This document shows, piece by piece, positions 1 through 9,262 of a stretch of 64,000 nt of DNA (its first letter is position 1; the number at the start of each line of letters is the position of its first letter). Source of the DNA: Aurantimicrobium sp. MWH-Uga1 (GTDB lineage: Bacteria; Actinomycetota; Actinomycetes; Actinomycetales; Microbacteriaceae); contig NZ_CP030929.1 of NCBI RefSeq assembly GCF_003325955.1, positions 930,001 through 994,000 on the forward strand, in the 5' to 3' direction. A program made the position numbers and the translations under genes. The notes beneath the pieces were generated by a model that saw only the letters and a program-made list of their open reading frames with translations, had not been told where the DNA came from and ran no database searches.

Positions 1-2225
1 AACTTGATGGTTTCCGCCAGGAAAAGTCTCACGCCGGCGGAGGACTATCCTCGTACCCACACCCTCGCCTGATGCCTGATTTCTGGCAATTCCCCACCGT
101 GTCGATGGGTCTTGGCCCAATCAACGCGATTTACCAGGCACAACTCAATCGTTACCTCACCAACCGTGGCATCAAGGATGCTTCTGACCAGCAGGTCTGG
201 GCATTCCTGGGTGATGGTGAAATGGACGAGGTCGAATCACGCGGACAGCTTCAGGTAGCTGCCAACGAAGGACTCGACAACCTCAACTTCGTCATCAACT
301 GCAACTTGCAGCGTCTCGATGGTCCCGTGCGTGGTAACGGAAAGATCATTCAGGAACTCGAAAGCTTCTTCCGTGGTGCTGGATGGAACGTCATTAAGGT
401 CATCTGGGGTCGTGAATGGGATTCACTTCTGGCAAACGACCATGATGGTGCCCTGCGCACACTGATGAACGTCACTCCTGATGGTGACTTCCAGACCTAC
501 AAGACTGAAGATGGTGCCTTTGTTCGCGAGAACTTCTTTGCTCGAGACCCACGCGCACTCAAGCTGGTAGAACACATGAGCGACGACGACGTCTGGAAGC
601 TCAAGCGCGGTGGCCACGACTACAACAAGGTTTACGCTGCATTCAAGGCTGCTTCCGAGCATAAGGGTCAACCCACCGTCATCCTGGCTCACACCATCAA
701 GGGATACGGCCTAGGTAAGCACTTCGAAGGTCGAAACGCGACCCACCAGATGAAGAAAATGAAGCTTGACGATCTCAAGCTCATGCGTGACTTCCTTAAG
801 ATCCCGATCAGCGATGCGGTTCTTGAGGAAAACCCCTACATGCCTCCCTACTACAAGCCTGAGGAACATGACCCCAGCCTGCAGTACATGCATGAACGTC
901 GTCGTGAACTCGGTGGATACCTTCCAGAGCGTCGCACGAAGTACACACAAATACCCCTGCCTGAGCCAAAGACTTACGAAATTGCGGCAAAGGGTTCCGG
1001 TGTGCAAGAGGTGGCCACCACGATGGGATTTGTGCGCCTCCTCAAGGACATGATCAAGGACAAGGAATTTGGTCCTCGCATCGTGCCCATCATCCCTGAC
1101 GAGGCTCGTACCTTCGGTATGGATGCATTCTTCCCCAACGCAAAGATATACAACCCCAACGGTCAGCACTACATGTCCGTGGACCGTGATCTTCTTCTTG
1201 CTTACAAGGAAGACCCTGCAGGAACCATCATTCACGTAGGTATTAATGAGGCTGGTGCTCTTGCCGCATTCACTGCAGTGGGTAGCTCGTATTCCACACA
1301 GGGTGAAATACTCATTCCGATCTACGTCTTCTACTCGATGTTTGGATTCCAGCGCACAGGAGATGCCTTGTGGCTCGCGGGTGACCAGATGGTCCGAGGC
1401 TTTGTAATCGGCGCAACTGCAGGTCGCACCACACTGACCGGTGAGGGCCTCCAGCACGCTGACGGGCACTCTCCGATTCTTGCTGCGACAAACCCCGCAG
1501 TGGTGACCTACGATCCTGCCTACACTTACGAAATCGGACACATCATGCGTGATGGTTTGCAGCGTATGTATGGCGGAACACATCCCGACCCCAACGTAAT
1601 GTACTACCTCACGGTGTACAACGAGCCCATCGTTCAGCCAGTTGAGCCAGAAGGTCTTGACGTTGAAGGTGTTCTGCGCGGCATCTATCGTTTGCAAGAA
1701 AACGACATGCCCGGAACCAAGGCTCAAATCTTGGCTTCTGGTGTGGCTGTTCCCTGGGCTCTTGAAGCGCAGAAGCTGCTTGCTGAAGACTGGAACATCT
1801 CTGCTGATGTGTGGTCCGTCACCTCGTGGAGTGAGCTTCGCCGAGACGGTGTTGCCGCAGACCACTTCAACATGATGAATCCAGAGTCCCCAGCACAGGT
1901 GCCCTACGTTACCCAGAAGCTCTCTGGTGCCGAAGGTCCATTCGTTGCTGTCACTGATTACAACCACATGGTTCCGGACATGATTCGCCCCTATGTTCCA
2001 GGTGAGTATGCAACCTTGGGTGCTGATGGGTTCGGATTCAGTGACACCCGTGCTGCTGCGCGTCGTTTCTTCACCATTGATGGCCCTTCCATTGTGGTTC
2101 GCACTCTCGAGCAGCTTGCCAAGCAGGGCAAGGTTGATCACGGTCTGATTCGCCAGGCCATTGAGAAGTACCGTCTCTATGACGTCACAGCAGGTACAAC
2201 CGGATCTGCTGGCGGCGAAAGCTAA
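1..2225 (+). CDS. aceE: Pyruvate dehydrogenase E1 component, homodimeric type (5' partial)
   Basis: Thiamine diphosphate-dependent E1 of the pyruvate dehydrogenase complex, which decarboxylates pyruvate and passes the acetyl group to the E2 lipoyl domain. The reading frame is already open at base 3 and continues without stop into the window, so the true start lies upstream; about 740 residues are present, against roughly 900 for the family. The TPP-binding signature GDGEMDE with a following NCNLQRLDG stretch is at about residues 75-110 of the visible part. The sequence matches the AceE (homodimeric) class used by actinobacteria, not the alpha2beta2 type. It ends ten bases before fasR, and the gene pair leads directly into the fatty acid synthase operon, a sensible placement because AceE makes the acetyl-CoA used there. 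Confidence 0.97.
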   Translation, partial: LDGFRQEKSHAGGGLSSYPHPRLMPDFWQFPTVSMGLGPINAIYQAQLNRYLTNRGIKDASDQQVWAFLGDGEMDEVESRGQLQVAANEGLDNLNFVINCNLQRLDGPVRGNGKIIQELESFFRGAGWNVIKVIWGREWDSLLANDHDGALRTLMNVTPDGDFQTYKTEDGAFVRENFFARDPRALKLVEHMSDDDVWKLKRGGHDYNKVYAAFKAASEHKGQPTVILAHTIKGYGLGKHFEGRNATHQMKKMKLDDLKLMRDFLKIPISDAVLEENPYMPPYYKPEEHDPSLQYMHERRRELGGYLPERRTKYTQIPLPEPKTYEIAAKGSGVQEVATTMGFVRLLKDMIKDKEFGPRIVPIIPDEARTFGMDAFFPNAKIYNPNGQHYMSVDRDLLLAYKEDPAGTIIHVGINEAGALAAFTAVGSSYSTQGEILIPIYVFYSMFGFQRTGDALWLAGDQMVRGFVIGATAGRTTLTGEGLQHADGHSPILAATNPAVVTYDPAYTYEIGHIMRDGLQRMYGGTHPDPNVMYYLTVYNEPIVQPVEPEGLDVEGVLRGIYRLQENDMPGTKAQILASGVAVPWALEAQKLLAEDWNISADVWSVTSWSELRRDGVAADHFNMMNPESPAQVPYVTQKLSGAEGPFVAVTDYNHMVPDMIRPYVPGEYATLGADGFGFSDTRAAARRFFTIDGPSIVVRTLEQLAKQGKVDHGLIRQAIEKYRLYDVTAGTTGSAGGES

Positions 2226-2235
2226 CAACACAGCC

Positions 2236-3438
2236 ATGGCTGCACAACGGAGCAAAGCAGAAACACTTGCTTGGCTCAGGACAATATCTGGAGAGCTTTC
2301 CACCTTGACGGTGAAAAGGCTTGAGGACACCCTTCCGTGGTACCGGGACATGCCCCCTGGACGTCGTTCTGCTGTTGGCCTTGTCGCACAAAACGGTATT
2401 ACTTCCTTCATTACCTGGTTCGATGACCCCTCAACCACGCCGTGGATTGCATCAGATGTGTTTGGTGGAGCTCCACGTGAGTTGTTGCGTTCAGTAACCC
2501 TGCAACAAACTCTCCAACTCATTCGTTGCACCGTGGAAGTCGTGGAAGAACGCATCAAAGGACACGGCGAGGAGTTGCGCGAAGCAATCTTGTTGTATTC
2601 GCGTGAGATCGCTTTCGCAGCGGCTGATGTTTATGCCCGCGCAGCAGAAGCACGTGGTCTGTGGGATGCTCGCCTGGAGGCTCTCGTGGTCGACAGTATT
2701 CTCTCGGGAGAATATGATGACGAATTGCCCAGCAGAATTGCAGCCCTGGGCTGGCAAGGCCGCGGTGAAGTGTGTGTTGTTGTGGGCCGCTCCCCTCGCA
2801 TTCTGGACGTGGACCGACTGCGTCGAACTGCCCGCCACCTTCATGCAGACATTCTCATTGGAGTGCAGGGAAACCGTCTGGTTGTTGTCATTGGTCGTGC
2901 TGAGCCATTAGAGGACGACAAAGAACATTCCACGATGAGCTTTATGGAAATTACAAAACACCTCGAAGAGGATTTTGGTGAAGGCCACTTAGTGGTGGGG
3001 CCTGAAGTTCCCTCACTGGTTGATGCAGTCACCTCCGCACGTGCGGCACTTGCCGGATATTCCGTCGCGAGCTCATGGCGCGGAGCAACCAGACCAATCG
3101 CTGCAGATGATTTACTTCCAGAACGCGCACTTGCCGGTGATCCTCTGGCCCGCGCAACCCTCATCGAGCGAATTTACCTGCCTCTGAGTGATCAGTCTGC
3201 GGAACTACTCACCACGTTGCAGAGCTACTTAGACAATGGCCGCAGCCTCGAAGCAACTGCACGTGACCTATTCGTTCACCCCAACACGGTCCGTTACCGC
3301 CTCAAGCGCGTAACTGAAGTGATTGGTTGGGATGCTACTGGTCCTCGAGAGGCAATGATTTTGCAGTGTGCTCTAATTTTGGGTTCCATTAAAGGACCAG
3401 TACCTAAGCAGCGTAAAGCACAAAGAAATCTCCCCTGA
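2236..3438 (+). CDS. fasR: PucR-family transcriptional regulator of fatty acid synthesis (FasR-like)
   Basis: About 400 residues. The C-terminal part (about residues 330-390) is the PucR-type helix-turn-helix with the typical run LFVHPNTVRYRLKR; the middle resembles the GGDEF-like region of PucR/CdaR proteins. The frame is open further upstream (TTG at 2161, ATG at 2179), but the ATG at 2236, just after the aceE stop, avoids a long overlap and is chosen; its Shine-Dalgarno sequence is weak. In Streptomyces the FasR protein of this family sits directly upstream of fabD and activates the fabD-fabH-acpP-fabF promoter; the identical position here supports the same job. Function is inferred from family and neighbours. 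Confidence 0.85.
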   Translation: MAAQRSKAETLAWLRTISGELSTLTVKRLEDTLPWYRDMPPGRRSAVGLVAQNGITSFITWFDDPSTTPWIASDVFGGAPRELLRSVTLQQTLQLIRCTVEVVEERIKGHGEELREAILLYSREIAFAAADVYARAAEARGLWDARLEALVVDSILSGEYDDELPSRIAALGWQGRGEVCVVVGRSPRILDVDRLRRTARHLHADILIGVQGNRLVVVIGRAEPLEDDKEHSTMSFMEITKHLEEDFGEGHLVVGPEVPSLVDAVTSARAALAGYSVASSWRGATRPIAADDLLPERALAGDPLARATLIERIYLPLSDQSAELLTTLQSYLDNGRSLEATARDLFVHPNTVRYRLKRVTEVIGWDATGPREAMILQCALILGSIKGPVPKQRKAQRNLP

Positions 3439-3459
3439 ACTAGTTTCGGTCGTGTCAAA

Positions 3460-3477
3460 TCTCTCAAAATGTAGAGA
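3460..3477. promoter_or_regulatory. Inverted repeat in the fasR-fabD gap, candidate FasR operator
   Basis: TCTCT (3460-3464) and AGAGA (3473-3477) form a perfect inverted repeat with an 8-base spacer, about 75 bases before fabD. It lies in the 113-base gap that must carry the fab promoter. Assignment to FasR is inference from position only; no -10/-35 pair stands out clearly. Confidence 0.35.
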
Positions 3478-3551
3478 CTCGACAACGATTCTCGCGATAG
3501 TGTGTCGATGAGTGCACAGAAATTAGCACCAATGATTGGAAGACTTTACAG

Positions 3552-4472
3552 GTGATAGTTGTTGTCTGCCCTGGTCAGGGCTCTCAGACTCCCGGATTCC
3601 TTGAACCCTGGATTAATGATCCTCAAGCCAAAGCTCTTCTTGAAACCCTCTCTGATGCAGCAGATGTCGATTTGGTCAAACATGGAACCGTCAGTGACGC
3701 CGACACCATTCGTGACACGTCCATCGCACAGCCACTGATTGTTGCCGCTGGAATCCTGACCCTAGATGCACTTTCCGAAAGTGACCACCTCGCAAAGACC
3801 TCGGGTATTGCAGGTCACTCTGTGGGCGAATTCACTGCAGCTGCTGGTGCAGGAGTCCTGGACGCAACAGATGCTGTTCGTTTGGTTGGAATTCGCGGAC
3901 GCGCCATGGCTGATGCTGCCGCGCTCATCCCTACCGGTATGAGCGCAGTTATTGGCGGTGAGGAATCTGAGATTCTGGCAAAGCTTGACCAACTAGGACT
4001 TTTCCCCGCTAATTACAACGGCGGCGGACAGCTAGTGGTTGCTGGCGAACTCTCCGCACTAGCGACACTCGCAGAGGAGCCACCTGCAGGTACACGAGTG
4101 ATTCCTTTACAGGTCGCCGGTGCTTTCCACACCAGCTACATGCTCGATGCCGTGGAGACCCTGCGCGAAGCTGCTACAGAAGTGAACACTAATGACCCCA
4201 TCAAAAAGCTGTGGACCAACAAGGATGGTTCTGTCGTGACCAAAGGTGATACTTTTCGCGACCTTCTAGTCGGGCAAGTATCTTCCCCCGTCCGTTGGGA
4301 CAAGTGCATGGATAGTTTCGCCGCAGCTGGCGTAAGCGGAATTATCGAAATTGCACCTGCAGGGGCATTGGTTGGTCTAGCCAAGCGTGCACTCAAAGGC
4401 GTTCCCACCGTGGCCATTAAGACTCCCGAAGATCTTGTGGCAGCCCGCGAACTGATTGACTCTGTCGCCTAA
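3552..4472 (+). CDS. fabD: Malonyl-CoA:ACP transacylase
   Basis: Loads malonate from CoA onto acyl carrier protein for the type II fatty acid synthase. 306 residues, the usual length. Visible signatures: GQGSQ near the N-terminus, catalytic Ser90 in GHSVGE, Arg115 region (IRGRAM), and the partner His193 in GAFHTS. It begins with GTG at 3552 preceded by GGAAG at 3538-3542. First gene of the fabD-fabH-acpP-fabF run, with 26 bases before fabH. Confidence 0.96.
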   Translation: MIVVVCPGQGSQTPGFLEPWINDPQAKALLETLSDAADVDLVKHGTVSDADTIRDTSIAQPLIVAAGILTLDALSESDHLAKTSGIAGHSVGEFTAAAGAGVLDATDAVRLVGIRGRAMADAAALIPTGMSAVIGGEESEILAKLDQLGLFPANYNGGGQLVVAGELSALATLAEEPPAGTRVIPLQVAGAFHTSYMLDAVETLREAATEVNTNDPIKKLWTNKDGSVVTKGDTFRDLLVGQVSSPVRWDKCMDSFAAAGVSGIIEIAPAGALVGLAKRALKGVPTVAIKTPEDLVAARELIDSVA

Positions 4473-4498
4473 GCGGCCAGAGAAAGAAAGTACCCATC

Positions 4499-5509
4499 AT
4501 GACTCACGTGAATCTCAAACAGTCCGAAGGCGCCAAATACTCACGCATTTATGCCATGGGAGCAGCGCGTGGCGACCTCACAGTAACGAATGACGACATT
4601 GCTGGCCCCATCGACTCCAGTGATGAATGGATTCGCCAGCGCACAGGTGTGATCACCCGCAAACGTGCCTCTGCAGGAATCACTGCAGCAGACTTAGCTA
4701 CCCAAGCTGCAAATGAGGCTATTTCCAAGGCAGGAATTAAGCCAGAAGAAATTGATGTGGTACTCATCTCCACCATCAGCAACTCAGTTCAAACCCCCTC
4801 CATGGCTGCACTCGTGGCTGACCGGATTGGGGCAAACCCGGCTGCAGCCTACGACATTTCAGCAGCATGCGCGGGATACACCTACGGTATTGCCCAGGCA
4901 GACTCTTTTGTCCGCTCAGGTTTAGCAAAGTATGTGCTCGTCATCGGTGCTGAGAAGCTCAGCGAAATCATTGAGCCCACAGACCGCACCATCAGCTTCT
5001 TGCTCGGTGACGGAGCAGGTGCTGCTGTGATTGGACCTAGCGACTTCCCCGGTATTTCGAAGAGCGTCTGGGGGTCCGACGGCTCCAAGTGGGATGCAGT
5101 GGGCATGGACCACACCCTGATTGAATACCGCGACGGACACGGTGAAGTCGCATGGCCAACACTGCGCCAAGAAGGACAAACGGTGTTCCGCTGGGCAGTG
5201 TGGGAAATGGCGAAGGTCGCACAAAAAGCTCTCGAGGAAGCTGGAATCACGAGCGATCAGCTTTCGGCGTTTATCCCCCACCAGGCAAACATGCGCATCA
5301 TCGACGAATTCGCTAAGCAGCTGAAATTACCGGAATCAGTTGTGATTGCTCGGGACATTGAAACAACAGGAAACACTTCTGCAGCATCAATCCCGCTTGC
5401 AACGCATCGCCTGCTTGAAGAACACCCTGAACTCAGCGGTGGCCTTGCCCTTGAAATCGGCTTCGGTGCCGGTCTCGTATATGGCGCACAGGTCGTCGTT
5501 CTGCCGTAA
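4499..5509 (+). CDS. fabH: 3-oxoacyl-ACP synthase III (KAS III)
   Basis: Starts fatty acid chains by condensing a short acyl-CoA primer with malonyl-ACP. 336 residues with the complete KAS III triad: Cys124 in SAACAGY, His261 in IPHQANMRI and Asn292 in TTGNTSAAS. The N-terminus is a few residues longer than many homologues. ATG at 4499 follows a purine-rich AGAAAGAAAG. Actinobacterial FabH enzymes often prefer branched primers; the sequence alone does not decide this. Confidence 0.96.
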   Translation: MTHVNLKQSEGAKYSRIYAMGAARGDLTVTNDDIAGPIDSSDEWIRQRTGVITRKRASAGITAADLATQAANEAISKAGIKPEEIDVVLISTISNSVQTPSMAALVADRIGANPAAAYDISAACAGYTYGIAQADSFVRSGLAKYVLVIGAEKLSEIIEPTDRTISFLLGDGAGAAVIGPSDFPGISKSVWGSDGSKWDAVGMDHTLIEYRDGHGEVAWPTLRQEGQTVFRWAVWEMAKVAQKALEEAGITSDQLSAFIPHQANMRIIDEFAKQLKLPESVVIARDIETTGNTSAASIPLATHRLLEEHPELSGGLALEIGFGAGLVYGAQVVVLP

Positions 5510-5568
5510 ATGCCTCAATTGGCCGGTAAACTAAACCAGTCAAACGAACCCCCAACAAGGAGATAACA

Positions 5569-5814
5569 ATGGCACTGTCCACCGAAGAAGTACTTGCAGG
5601 TCTGGCTGAGCTCGTTAACGACGAAACCGGCATTGCAACCGAAACGGTACAGCTGGACAAGTCTTTCACCGACGACCTCGACATTGACTCGATCTCGATG
5701 ATGACCATCGTCGTGAACGCAGAAGAGAAGTTCGACGTAAAGATCCCCGACGAGGAAGTAAAGAACCTCAAGACCGTCGGTGACGCAGTTAACTTCATCG
5801 TTTCTGCATCTTAA
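5569..5814 (+). CDS. acpP: Acyl carrier protein
   Basis: 81-residue carrier of growing acyl chains. The phosphopantetheine attachment residue is Ser41 in the stretch DDLDIDSISMM; the residue after the serine is Ile where many ACPs have Leu. A good ribosome binding site, AAGGAG at 5557-5562, lies 6 bases before the ATG. A TAAACT box at 5527-5532 in the 59-base gap after fabH could give acpP an extra promoter, which would fit the high ACP demand of the cell (inference). Confidence 0.96.
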   Translation: MALSTEEVLAGLAELVNDETGIATETVQLDKSFTDDLDIDSISMMTIVVNAEEKFDVKIPDEEVKNLKTVGDAVNFIVSAS

Positions 5815-5828
5815 GGAATTCGTAAGCG

Positions 5829-5855
5829 AGGGTCGGTAACGAAAGTTCCGGCCCT
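5829..5855 (+). terminator. Strong hairpin between acpP and fabF (attenuator or processing site)
   Basis: Starting 14 bases after the acpP stop, an 11-pair stem with one G-U pair and one bulged T closes a GAAA tetraloop (loop 5841-5844). It is followed by CCTTACAATCC and not by a run of T, so full termination is doubtful. It probably stabilises the upstream acpP message or reduces readthrough into fabF. Confidence 0.5.
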
Positions 5856-5903
5856 CCTTACAATCCTCCAGCTTTCCCCTCTTCCCACAGAAAGACTGAA
5901 CTT

Positions 5904-7142
5904 ATGAGTAAGAAGATTGTCGTCACCGGTATCGGTACCACGTCTCCTTTGGCCGGCAATGCCCCAGAGACCTGGGCAGCTCTTCTTGCTGGTAAGTCTG
6001 GCGCTCGCTCACTCGAACAAGAGTGGGTTGAGAAGTGGGATATCCCCATCACTTTTGCGGCACAAGCTGCCATCCCTGCAGAGGAAATCCTTGAACGCGT
6101 CGAGACCAAGCGCCTTGACCCTTCCTCTCAGTTTGCGCTTATTGTAGGCCGTGAAGCTTGGTTAGATGCCGGAAGCCCCGAAGTTGACCCTGGTCGCCTC
6201 GCTGTTGACTGGTCTACCGGTATCGGCGGAGTGTGGACTCTCCTCGACGCATGGGACACCCTGCGCGAAAAGGGACCACGTCGCGTTCTGCCCATGACTG
6301 TTCCGATGCTGATGCCTAATGGACCTGGAGCAGCTATCGGTATGGACCTGCACGCTCGTGCAGGTGTGCGCACCGTCGTTTCTGCTTGCGCCTCCAGCAC
6401 CGAAGCCATCGCCAACGCCTATGAACACCTTCAGGCTGGTCTAGCTGATGTCATCATCGCCGGTGGTTCTGAGGCTGCCATCCACCCACTCCCTATTGCC
6501 TCGTTCGCTGCTATGCAGGCACTGTCCAAGCGCAATGATGATCCTGCTGGCGCTTCTCGACCCTACGACGTCAACCGTGACGGTTTCGTGCTCGGAGAAG
6601 GTGCAGCTGCATTGGTTCTTGAAACAGAAGAACACGCACTTGCTCGGGGAGCAAAGATTTACGCCGAGGTTGCTGGAGGAGCTGTAACTTCTGACGCGTA
6701 TCACATCACCGCACCAGACCCCGAGGGTTCCGCGGCTGCTCGCGCCATGATTCAAGCCATCGAACAAGCAGGCGCCAGTATCGAAGATGTTGTTCACATC
6801 AACGCCCACGCCACATCAACACCTGTTGGTGACATCGCCGAATACAATGCTCTGCGTCGTGTATTCGGTGACCACCTGGACAATATTGCTGTGTCTGCTA
6901 CGAAGTCGTCTACAGGTCACCTTCTCGGTGGTGCTGGAGCTATTGAGGCAATGTTTACTGTCTTAGCTCTTCACAACAGAACCGCTCCCCCCACCATCAA
7001 CTTGGAAAACCAGGATCCTGAAATCAAGCTCGATGTTGTCACGAGTCCTCGTGAACTTCCTTCCGGCGACATCGTTGCTATTAGTAACTCCTTTGGTTTT
7101 GGAGGCCACAACGCGGTTGTTGCGTTCCGCAGCTACAACTAA
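5904..7142 (+). CDS. fabF: 3-oxoacyl-ACP synthase II (KAS II)
   Basis: Elongating condensing enzyme of type II fatty acid synthesis. 412 residues, usual length. Catalytic Cys162 in VSACASSTEA, His302 in NAHATSTP and His339 in SSTGHLLGG give the full Cys-His-His triad. ATG at 5904 is preceded by AGAAAGA at a workable distance. Last gene of the fab run, 89 bases after acpP, and closed by a strong terminator. Confidence 0.96.
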   Translation: MSKKIVVTGIGTTSPLAGNAPETWAALLAGKSGARSLEQEWVEKWDIPITFAAQAAIPAEEILERVETKRLDPSSQFALIVGREAWLDAGSPEVDPGRLAVDWSTGIGGVWTLLDAWDTLREKGPRRVLPMTVPMLMPNGPGAAIGMDLHARAGVRTVVSACASSTEAIANAYEHLQAGLADVIIAGGSEAAIHPLPIASFAAMQALSKRNDDPAGASRPYDVNRDGFVLGEGAAALVLETEEHALARGAKIYAEVAGGAVTSDAYHITAPDPEGSAAARAMIQAIEQAGASIEDVVHINAHATSTPVGDIAEYNALRRVFGDHLDNIAVSATKSSTGHLLGGAGAIEAMFTVLALHNRTAPPTINLENQDPEIKLDVVTSPRELPSGDIVAISNSFGFGGHNAVVAFRSYN

Positions 7143-7152
7143 CCCTTTCACC

Positions 7153-7184
7153 AAGAATGCCCCTGCAAATGCAGGGGCATTCTT
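7153..7184. terminator. Bidirectional terminator after fabF
   Basis: A perfect 14-pair stem (7153-7166 with 7171-7184) with the loop AAAT, rich in GC at its core and with A/T ends. It lies between the convergent fabF and DUF3145 genes and can serve both strands. Confidence 0.9.
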
Positions 7185-7193
7185 CGTTTGACG

Positions 7194-7694
7194 CTAACCA
7201 ACTTGATGGAGCCAGCGCACCGGAGCAATATCTGAGGCATATCGGAAGGTGTCTAATTCTGCATCCCATGCTTCACCCAGGGACCTTGAAATACCAGTTC
7301 TCAAGAGATCGGCATCGTTTCCGGCGAAATCCAACACAGCTCGAAGCCTGTTTTCGGTAATTACCATGTTCCCTGCAGCATCAACGGGTGAATGAAAGAT
7401 TCCCAAGCTTGGAGTGTGGCACCAACGACCACCATCAATTCCTGGAGCGGCATCTTCTGTGACCTCAAAACGCAGCTGTTCCCACCCCAAGAGTTCGGAC
7501 GCGATTTTGCTTGCTGATCCCACAGGACCTTGCCACGCGTATTCGGCACGCTGTGAACCAGGGAGTATGGGTTGAGGACTCCACGACAATGTGATTCCTT
7601 TACCCAAGACACGACTAATAGCCCACTCCACATGTGGGCTCAACGCGCGAGGCGAGGAGTGGACATAAACCACTCCTGTCGACACTGCAGTCAT
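7194..7694 (-). CDS. DUF3145 family protein
   Basis: 166 residues. The N-terminus TAVSTGVVYVHSSPRAL and the following HVEWAISRVLG are typical of the actinobacterial DUF3145 family, whose function is unknown. The protein is rich in tryptophan and looks soluble, without signal peptide or membrane segment. The ATG at 7694 is chosen over the longer open frame because AAGGA lies about 9 bases before it and family members start at this point. Convergent with fabF. Confidence 0.85.
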   Translation of the reverse strand: MTAVSTGVVYVHSSPRALSPHVEWAISRVLGKGITLSWSPQPILPGSQRAEYAWQGPVGSASKIASELLGWEQLRFEVTEDAAPGIDGGRWCHTPSLGIFHSPVDAAGNMVITENRLRAVLDFAGNDADLLRTGISRSLGEAWDAELDTFRYASDIAPVRWLHQVG

Positions 7695-7780
7695 CTCATC
7701 ATCCTTTTCTACTGTGGTGCGTCTTCCCCTACGACCACACAGATGAGAGTTATTGATTGTGTATCTCACGCTTATTTTGT

Positions 7781-7799
7781 TGTGACACTAGTGTGACAC
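7781..7799. promoter_or_regulatory. Tandem operator-like repeat between DUF3145 and padR-like gene
   Basis: TGTGACAC occurs at 7781-7788 and again at 7792-7799, a period of 11 bases (about one helical turn). The junction forms the perfect 10-base palindrome ACACTAGTGT (7785-7794). It sits between divergent genes, about 80 bases before the regulator start. Likely a protein binding site; the protein is unknown. Confidence 0.45.
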
Positions 7800-7866
7800 A
7801 GCTAACTTCGGCATAACAACAAGGGTTTATTCCCTCACAGCGAGTTTTCAGCTTCTGTTCACTCAG

Positions 7867-7872
7867 TAGAGT
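7867..7872 (+). promoter_or_regulatory. -10 box of a leaderless promoter for the PadR-type gene
   Basis: TAGAGT ends 6 bases before the ATG at 7879, and no Shine-Dalgarno sequence is present (the gap is GTTTTT). Transcription would begin at or next to the start codon. Confidence 0.5.
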
Positions 7873-7878
7873 GTTTTT

Positions 7879-8439
7879 ATGGCTGTTCGCGAAGCACTAC
7901 TCGGGATCCTTACTCTGGGACCGGCATATGGTCTTCAGTTGCATGCTGAGCTTGGCGCACGCGCTCCACACCGCGCCAAGACCAATGTGGGACAGGTGTA
8001 CGGCACTTTAGATCGCCTCACCTCGGCCGGTCTCGTGATGCACCATGGACTCACCGAAGACGGCCTTCCGCTCTACGCCTTGACAGATTCTGGTCGCGAT
8101 GAGGCAAACAACTGGCTCTGTGGAGCTACTGTGACATCACTGCCAGAATGGGCAGATCTTCAAGACATGGTGCTCATTAGCTCCAGCGTGCATAAAGTTC
8201 ACGCAACCGCCTTAATTCAGAACCTAAAGAGCTACCTCAGAAACGATGAAGAGGAGACAGACATTACTCCTGCACGTCGGCTCCATGCCAAGGCCACAGT
8301 TCGTTACCACGAAGCCGTAACGAACTGGCTTGCAGACGTAAGCGCCTCAGACGTGCAAGAACAACCCCACTACAGCCTCGGTCGTCCAAAGCGTGGACGC
8401 CCTGCAAAAGTTAGTGCAGGAGCTCGCCAGCTTTATTGA
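7879..8439 (+). CDS. PadR-family transcriptional regulator with AT-hook-like tail
   Basis: 186 residues. Residues 1-80 form the PadR winged helix (LLGILTLGPAYGLQLHAEL, then VGQVYGTLDRLTSAGLV). The middle contains a helical dimerisation part. The last 20 residues are basic and include GRPKRGRPAK at 168-177, which has the GRP core of an AT-hook minor-groove binder; this is not usual for PadR proteins. The ligand and targets are unknown. Its 3' end overlaps the convergent DUF1684 gene by 29 bases. It appears to be translated from a leaderless message. Confidence 0.85.
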   Translation: MAVREALLGILTLGPAYGLQLHAELGARAPHRAKTNVGQVYGTLDRLTSAGLVMHHGLTEDGLPLYALTDSGRDEANNWLCGATVTSLPEWADLQDMVLISSSVHKVHATALIQNLKSYLRNDEEETDITPARRLHAKATVRYHEAVTNWLADVSASDVQEQPHYSLGRPKRGRPAKVSAGARQLY

Positions 8440-9262
8440 GCACATTTTTCTCCCCAGCCTCAACTGCAAAGGGGAAACGGTTCTCTTCCGGTGGCATAGG
8501 ACAGTTGAAGTTGTAGCTAAATGCACACGGAGGAAGGTAGGCGCGGTTGAAGTCCAAGGTGATCGTGCCATCAGGGTTTGGTGCAACCATAAGGAAGCGG
8601 CCCACACTGTAGGTCACCGGCCCCGAGGTGGCGTCCGAGAACACAATCATGAGCGCCCGACCTTCTTTGAAGGCAGAGGGCGCATATTCCACACCGTCGA
8701 CAGTGAAACGGATGTCTCCGGGGATGACCTTATCTCGTCCAGCACCTTGATCTTTAAGATGTGACACCTCTACGGCACGACCACCCTCAATAGGAGTGAA
8801 AGTTCCGGTTATGACCCAGTCAGGGTTGTAATCAAAAGCATCAATAGAGCCGAAGTTCTGGAGGTCTTCAGAGTTACTGTCCCAGACTCTCAGCGCATAT
8901 TTGCCATCTTCGCCCTTGATAACAGTTCCAGTTTTTGTCTCGTCAAAAACGATGGTGGAAGCAGATTCAGAATCTTTACCTGTCACAACAACTGTTCCAT
9001 CAACGAGAACCCCGTCAACAAAGATGTTGTCAGAAGCAGATGCAGTCAGCTGAATACCTTGTCCCCCCTCAGGAAGAGCAGACCAAAGACCGTTGACACC
9101 CCAAATGCTCTCGCTCTCCCCCGGAGCACCATAGAACCACTGGGTATTCACCAAAGCGAGTGAGCCCTGTGGCAATAAAGCCATCTCATGGCGTCGACTG
9201 CGGAAGAAGGCATAGGCGTCTTCAGGAGTTTGCGGGTTTACGGCGGCGATATCTGCAGGCAC
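8411..9262 (-). CDS. DUF1684 family protein
   Basis: About 283 residues. The C-terminus has the features of DUF1684: a conserved GRFLMVAPNPDGTITLDFNRAY-type region followed by PPCAFS and CPMPPEENRFPF and a closing VEAGEK. The N-terminal half contains SRRHEMALLPQGSL, also family-like. No signal peptide or membrane segment. Function is unknown. The start is uncertain: GTG at 9262 with GGGA five bases upstream is used; the frame stays open up to the kinase stop. Gene follows the sensor kinase by 78 bases on the same strand and may be cotranscribed. Confidence 0.75.
   Translation of the reverse strand: MPADIAAVNPQTPEDAYAFFRSRRHEMALLPQGSLALVNTQWFYGAPGESESIWGVNGLWSALPEGGQGIQLTASASDNIFVDGVLVDGTVVVTGKDSESASTIVFDETKTGTVIKGEDGKYALRVWDSNSEDLQNFGSIDAFDYNPDWVITGTFTPIEGGRAVEVSHLKDQGAGRDKVIPGDIRFTVDGVEYAPSAFKEGRALMIVFSDATSGPVTYSVGRFLMVAPNPDGTITLDFNRAYLPPCAFSYNFNCPMPPEENRFPFAVEAGEKNVLNKAGELLH

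Noticed and set aside
711..2558. Long open frame (about 615 codons) on the minus strand opposite aceE and fasR
   Set aside because: The translation matches no known family pattern and is cysteine/valine/histidine rich as expected from the reverse frame of a well-conserved gene; aceE is certain on the plus strand.
8411..8439. 29-base overlap of the convergent PadR and DUF1684 genes as a sign of a frameshift or truncation
   Set aside because: Both proteins have plausible complete C-termini (DUF1684 keeps its closing motifs), so a simple convergent overlap is enough.
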